A stretch of DNA of 5,036 nt, taken from positions 43,619-48,654 of the forward strand of contig NVVO01000019.1 of assembly GCA_002733385.1 (NCBI GenBank), given 5' to 3'. The position numbers and the translations under genes are program-made. Of this stretch, positions 4,411-5,036 are shown piece by piece (position 1 is the first letter of the stretch; each line of letters begins with the position of its first letter). This DNA comes from Robiginitomaculum sp. GTDB taxonomy: Bacteria; Pseudomonadota; Alphaproteobacteria; Caulobacterales; Maricaulaceae. The notes beneath the pieces were generated by a model that ran no database searches, was not told the DNA's origin, and saw nothing but the letters and a program-made list of their open reading frames with translations.

Positions 4411-5036
4411 TCATCGCCCAAACAAAGCATCCTTGAGCCCGGGATACCAGGTTTCGGTATTGGTGTCGTAGATTTTAAACGCACCGGAGAAATCCCAAAT
4501 ACACCATGAGAGACCATTTGCCTCCATGGTTTTACGTCTGGTTTTTGTCCAGGCCATGCGCTCGGATACGGATACTTTGTCAATCACGCCAAATTCGCCG
4601 ACCAAGACGGGAAGCCCGGTGCTGGCTTTGAAATCTTTGGCCAATTTATAAGTTAGTTTCAAATCGGCCACATCCGCATTTGTACCCCAGCGCCTTCCCA
4701 TAGGCATGAAAGGCTCCATCCATGTGGCCCCTTGGTGGGTAAATTTATGGGGACTGTAATCGTGGAATGTGGCGACTAGATTGGCATCCCTTTTGCCGAG
4801 ATATAAGGGCCAACGGACTTGGGCCAGTGCTTCAATAGAATTCCATGAATTGCCGCCCAGTATGATTTTGCGCTTTGGATTGCTAGCGCGGATTACGGGT
4901 ATCACCTTGGCGTATAATGCGTTCAGACGAGCGCTGGGTATTGTGAGTGTTGGCTCGTTAAGCACCTCAAAATAAACAGTGTCAGGGGCGCTGGCAAATG
5001 TGCGGGCAATCTGCTCCCAAATGGCCAAAAACCTGG
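4411..5036 (-). CDS. Glycoside hydrolase family 5 (cellulase-like), N-terminus off-window
   Basis: This is the C-terminal ~207 residues of a GH5 (clan GH-A, TIM barrel) enzyme, which hydrolyses beta-1,4-linked polysaccharides with retention. The visible part opens RFLAIWEQIARTF, a typical GH5 helix. Then comes VYFEVLNEPT with the acid/base Glu of NEP at 4956-4954, TFHDYSPHKFTHQG with the conserved His-Asp-Tyr at about 4764-4756, and LPVLVGEFGV with the nucleophile Glu at 4596-4594. WCIWDFSG near the end is the conserved late Trp segment of the barrel. Both catalytic residues are present, so the visible half looks intact. The TTG at 5028 is not a start: the frame is open to the edge and family sequence continues upstream. 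Such enzymes are usually secreted or periplasmic, but any signal peptide is off-window. Substrate (cellulose, mannan or another glucan) cannot be told. The TGA is 48 bp before mnmC, same strand. Confidence 0.88.
   Translation of the reverse strand, partial: RFLAIWEQIARTFASAPDTVYFEVLNEPTLTIPSARLNALYAKVIPVIRASNPKRKIILGGNSWNSIEALAQVRWPLYLGKRDANLVATFHDYSPHKFTHQGATWMEPFMPMGRRWGTNADVADLKLTYKLAKDFKASTGLPVLVGEFGVIDKVSVSERMAWTKTRRKTMEANGLSWCIWDFSGAFKIYDTNTETWYPGLKDALFGR

Noticed and set aside
5026..5028. TTG as start codon of the GH5 gene.
   Set aside because: The frame stays open to the window edge with family-typical residues (R-F) before it, and the first part of the TIM barrel would be missing. 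The gene is truncated by the window.

Overview
The window looks like chromosomal DNA of an alphaproteobacterium with moderate GC. The evidence is a HIG1-type twin-transmembrane protein start at the left edge, an HSD10-like short-chain dehydrogenase, a fused MnmC, an IS630-family insertion sequence, and C-rich palindromic intergenic repeats. No rRNA, tRNA or CRISPR array is visible, and the genus cannot be fixed from the sequence alone.

Layout, left to right. Positions 1-109 (minus) hold the first 36 codons of a small membrane protein with a HIG1-like start; it leaves the window at the left. Positions 110-1734 contain no host gene. This stretch holds a short upstream region, then an inverted-repeat, MITE-like element of about 174 bp (301-1546 once the insertion is removed) whose two arms match over about 53 bp. 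Its right arm is split by a complete 1070-bp IS630-family element (444-1513) with 14-bp perfect terminal inverted repeats and a TA target duplication. The transposase is in two frames, which a +1 shift at a run of eight A would join into about 324 residues. Further copies of the outer repeat unit lie on each side (277-300 and 1547-1573). Next comes a short direct repeat that copies the 3' end of the neighbouring dehydrogenase gene.

Positions 1735-5036 carry three minus-strand genes with short gaps (48 and 51 bp), transcribed right to left. They are a glycoside hydrolase family 5 (cellulase-like) enzyme missing its N-terminus, bifunctional mnmC (wobble-uridine modification of tRNA), and an HSD10-like 3-hydroxyacyl-CoA dehydrogenase. 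Spacing allows one transcript, but the three functions (polysaccharide cleavage, tRNA modification, acyl-CoA or branched-chain amino acid oxidation) do not form a known pathway, so co-transcription would be a matter of position.

I see no clear new enzymatic or defence system. The most unusual material is the nested repeat/IS structure at 277-1573 and the duplicated 3' end of the dehydrogenase gene.
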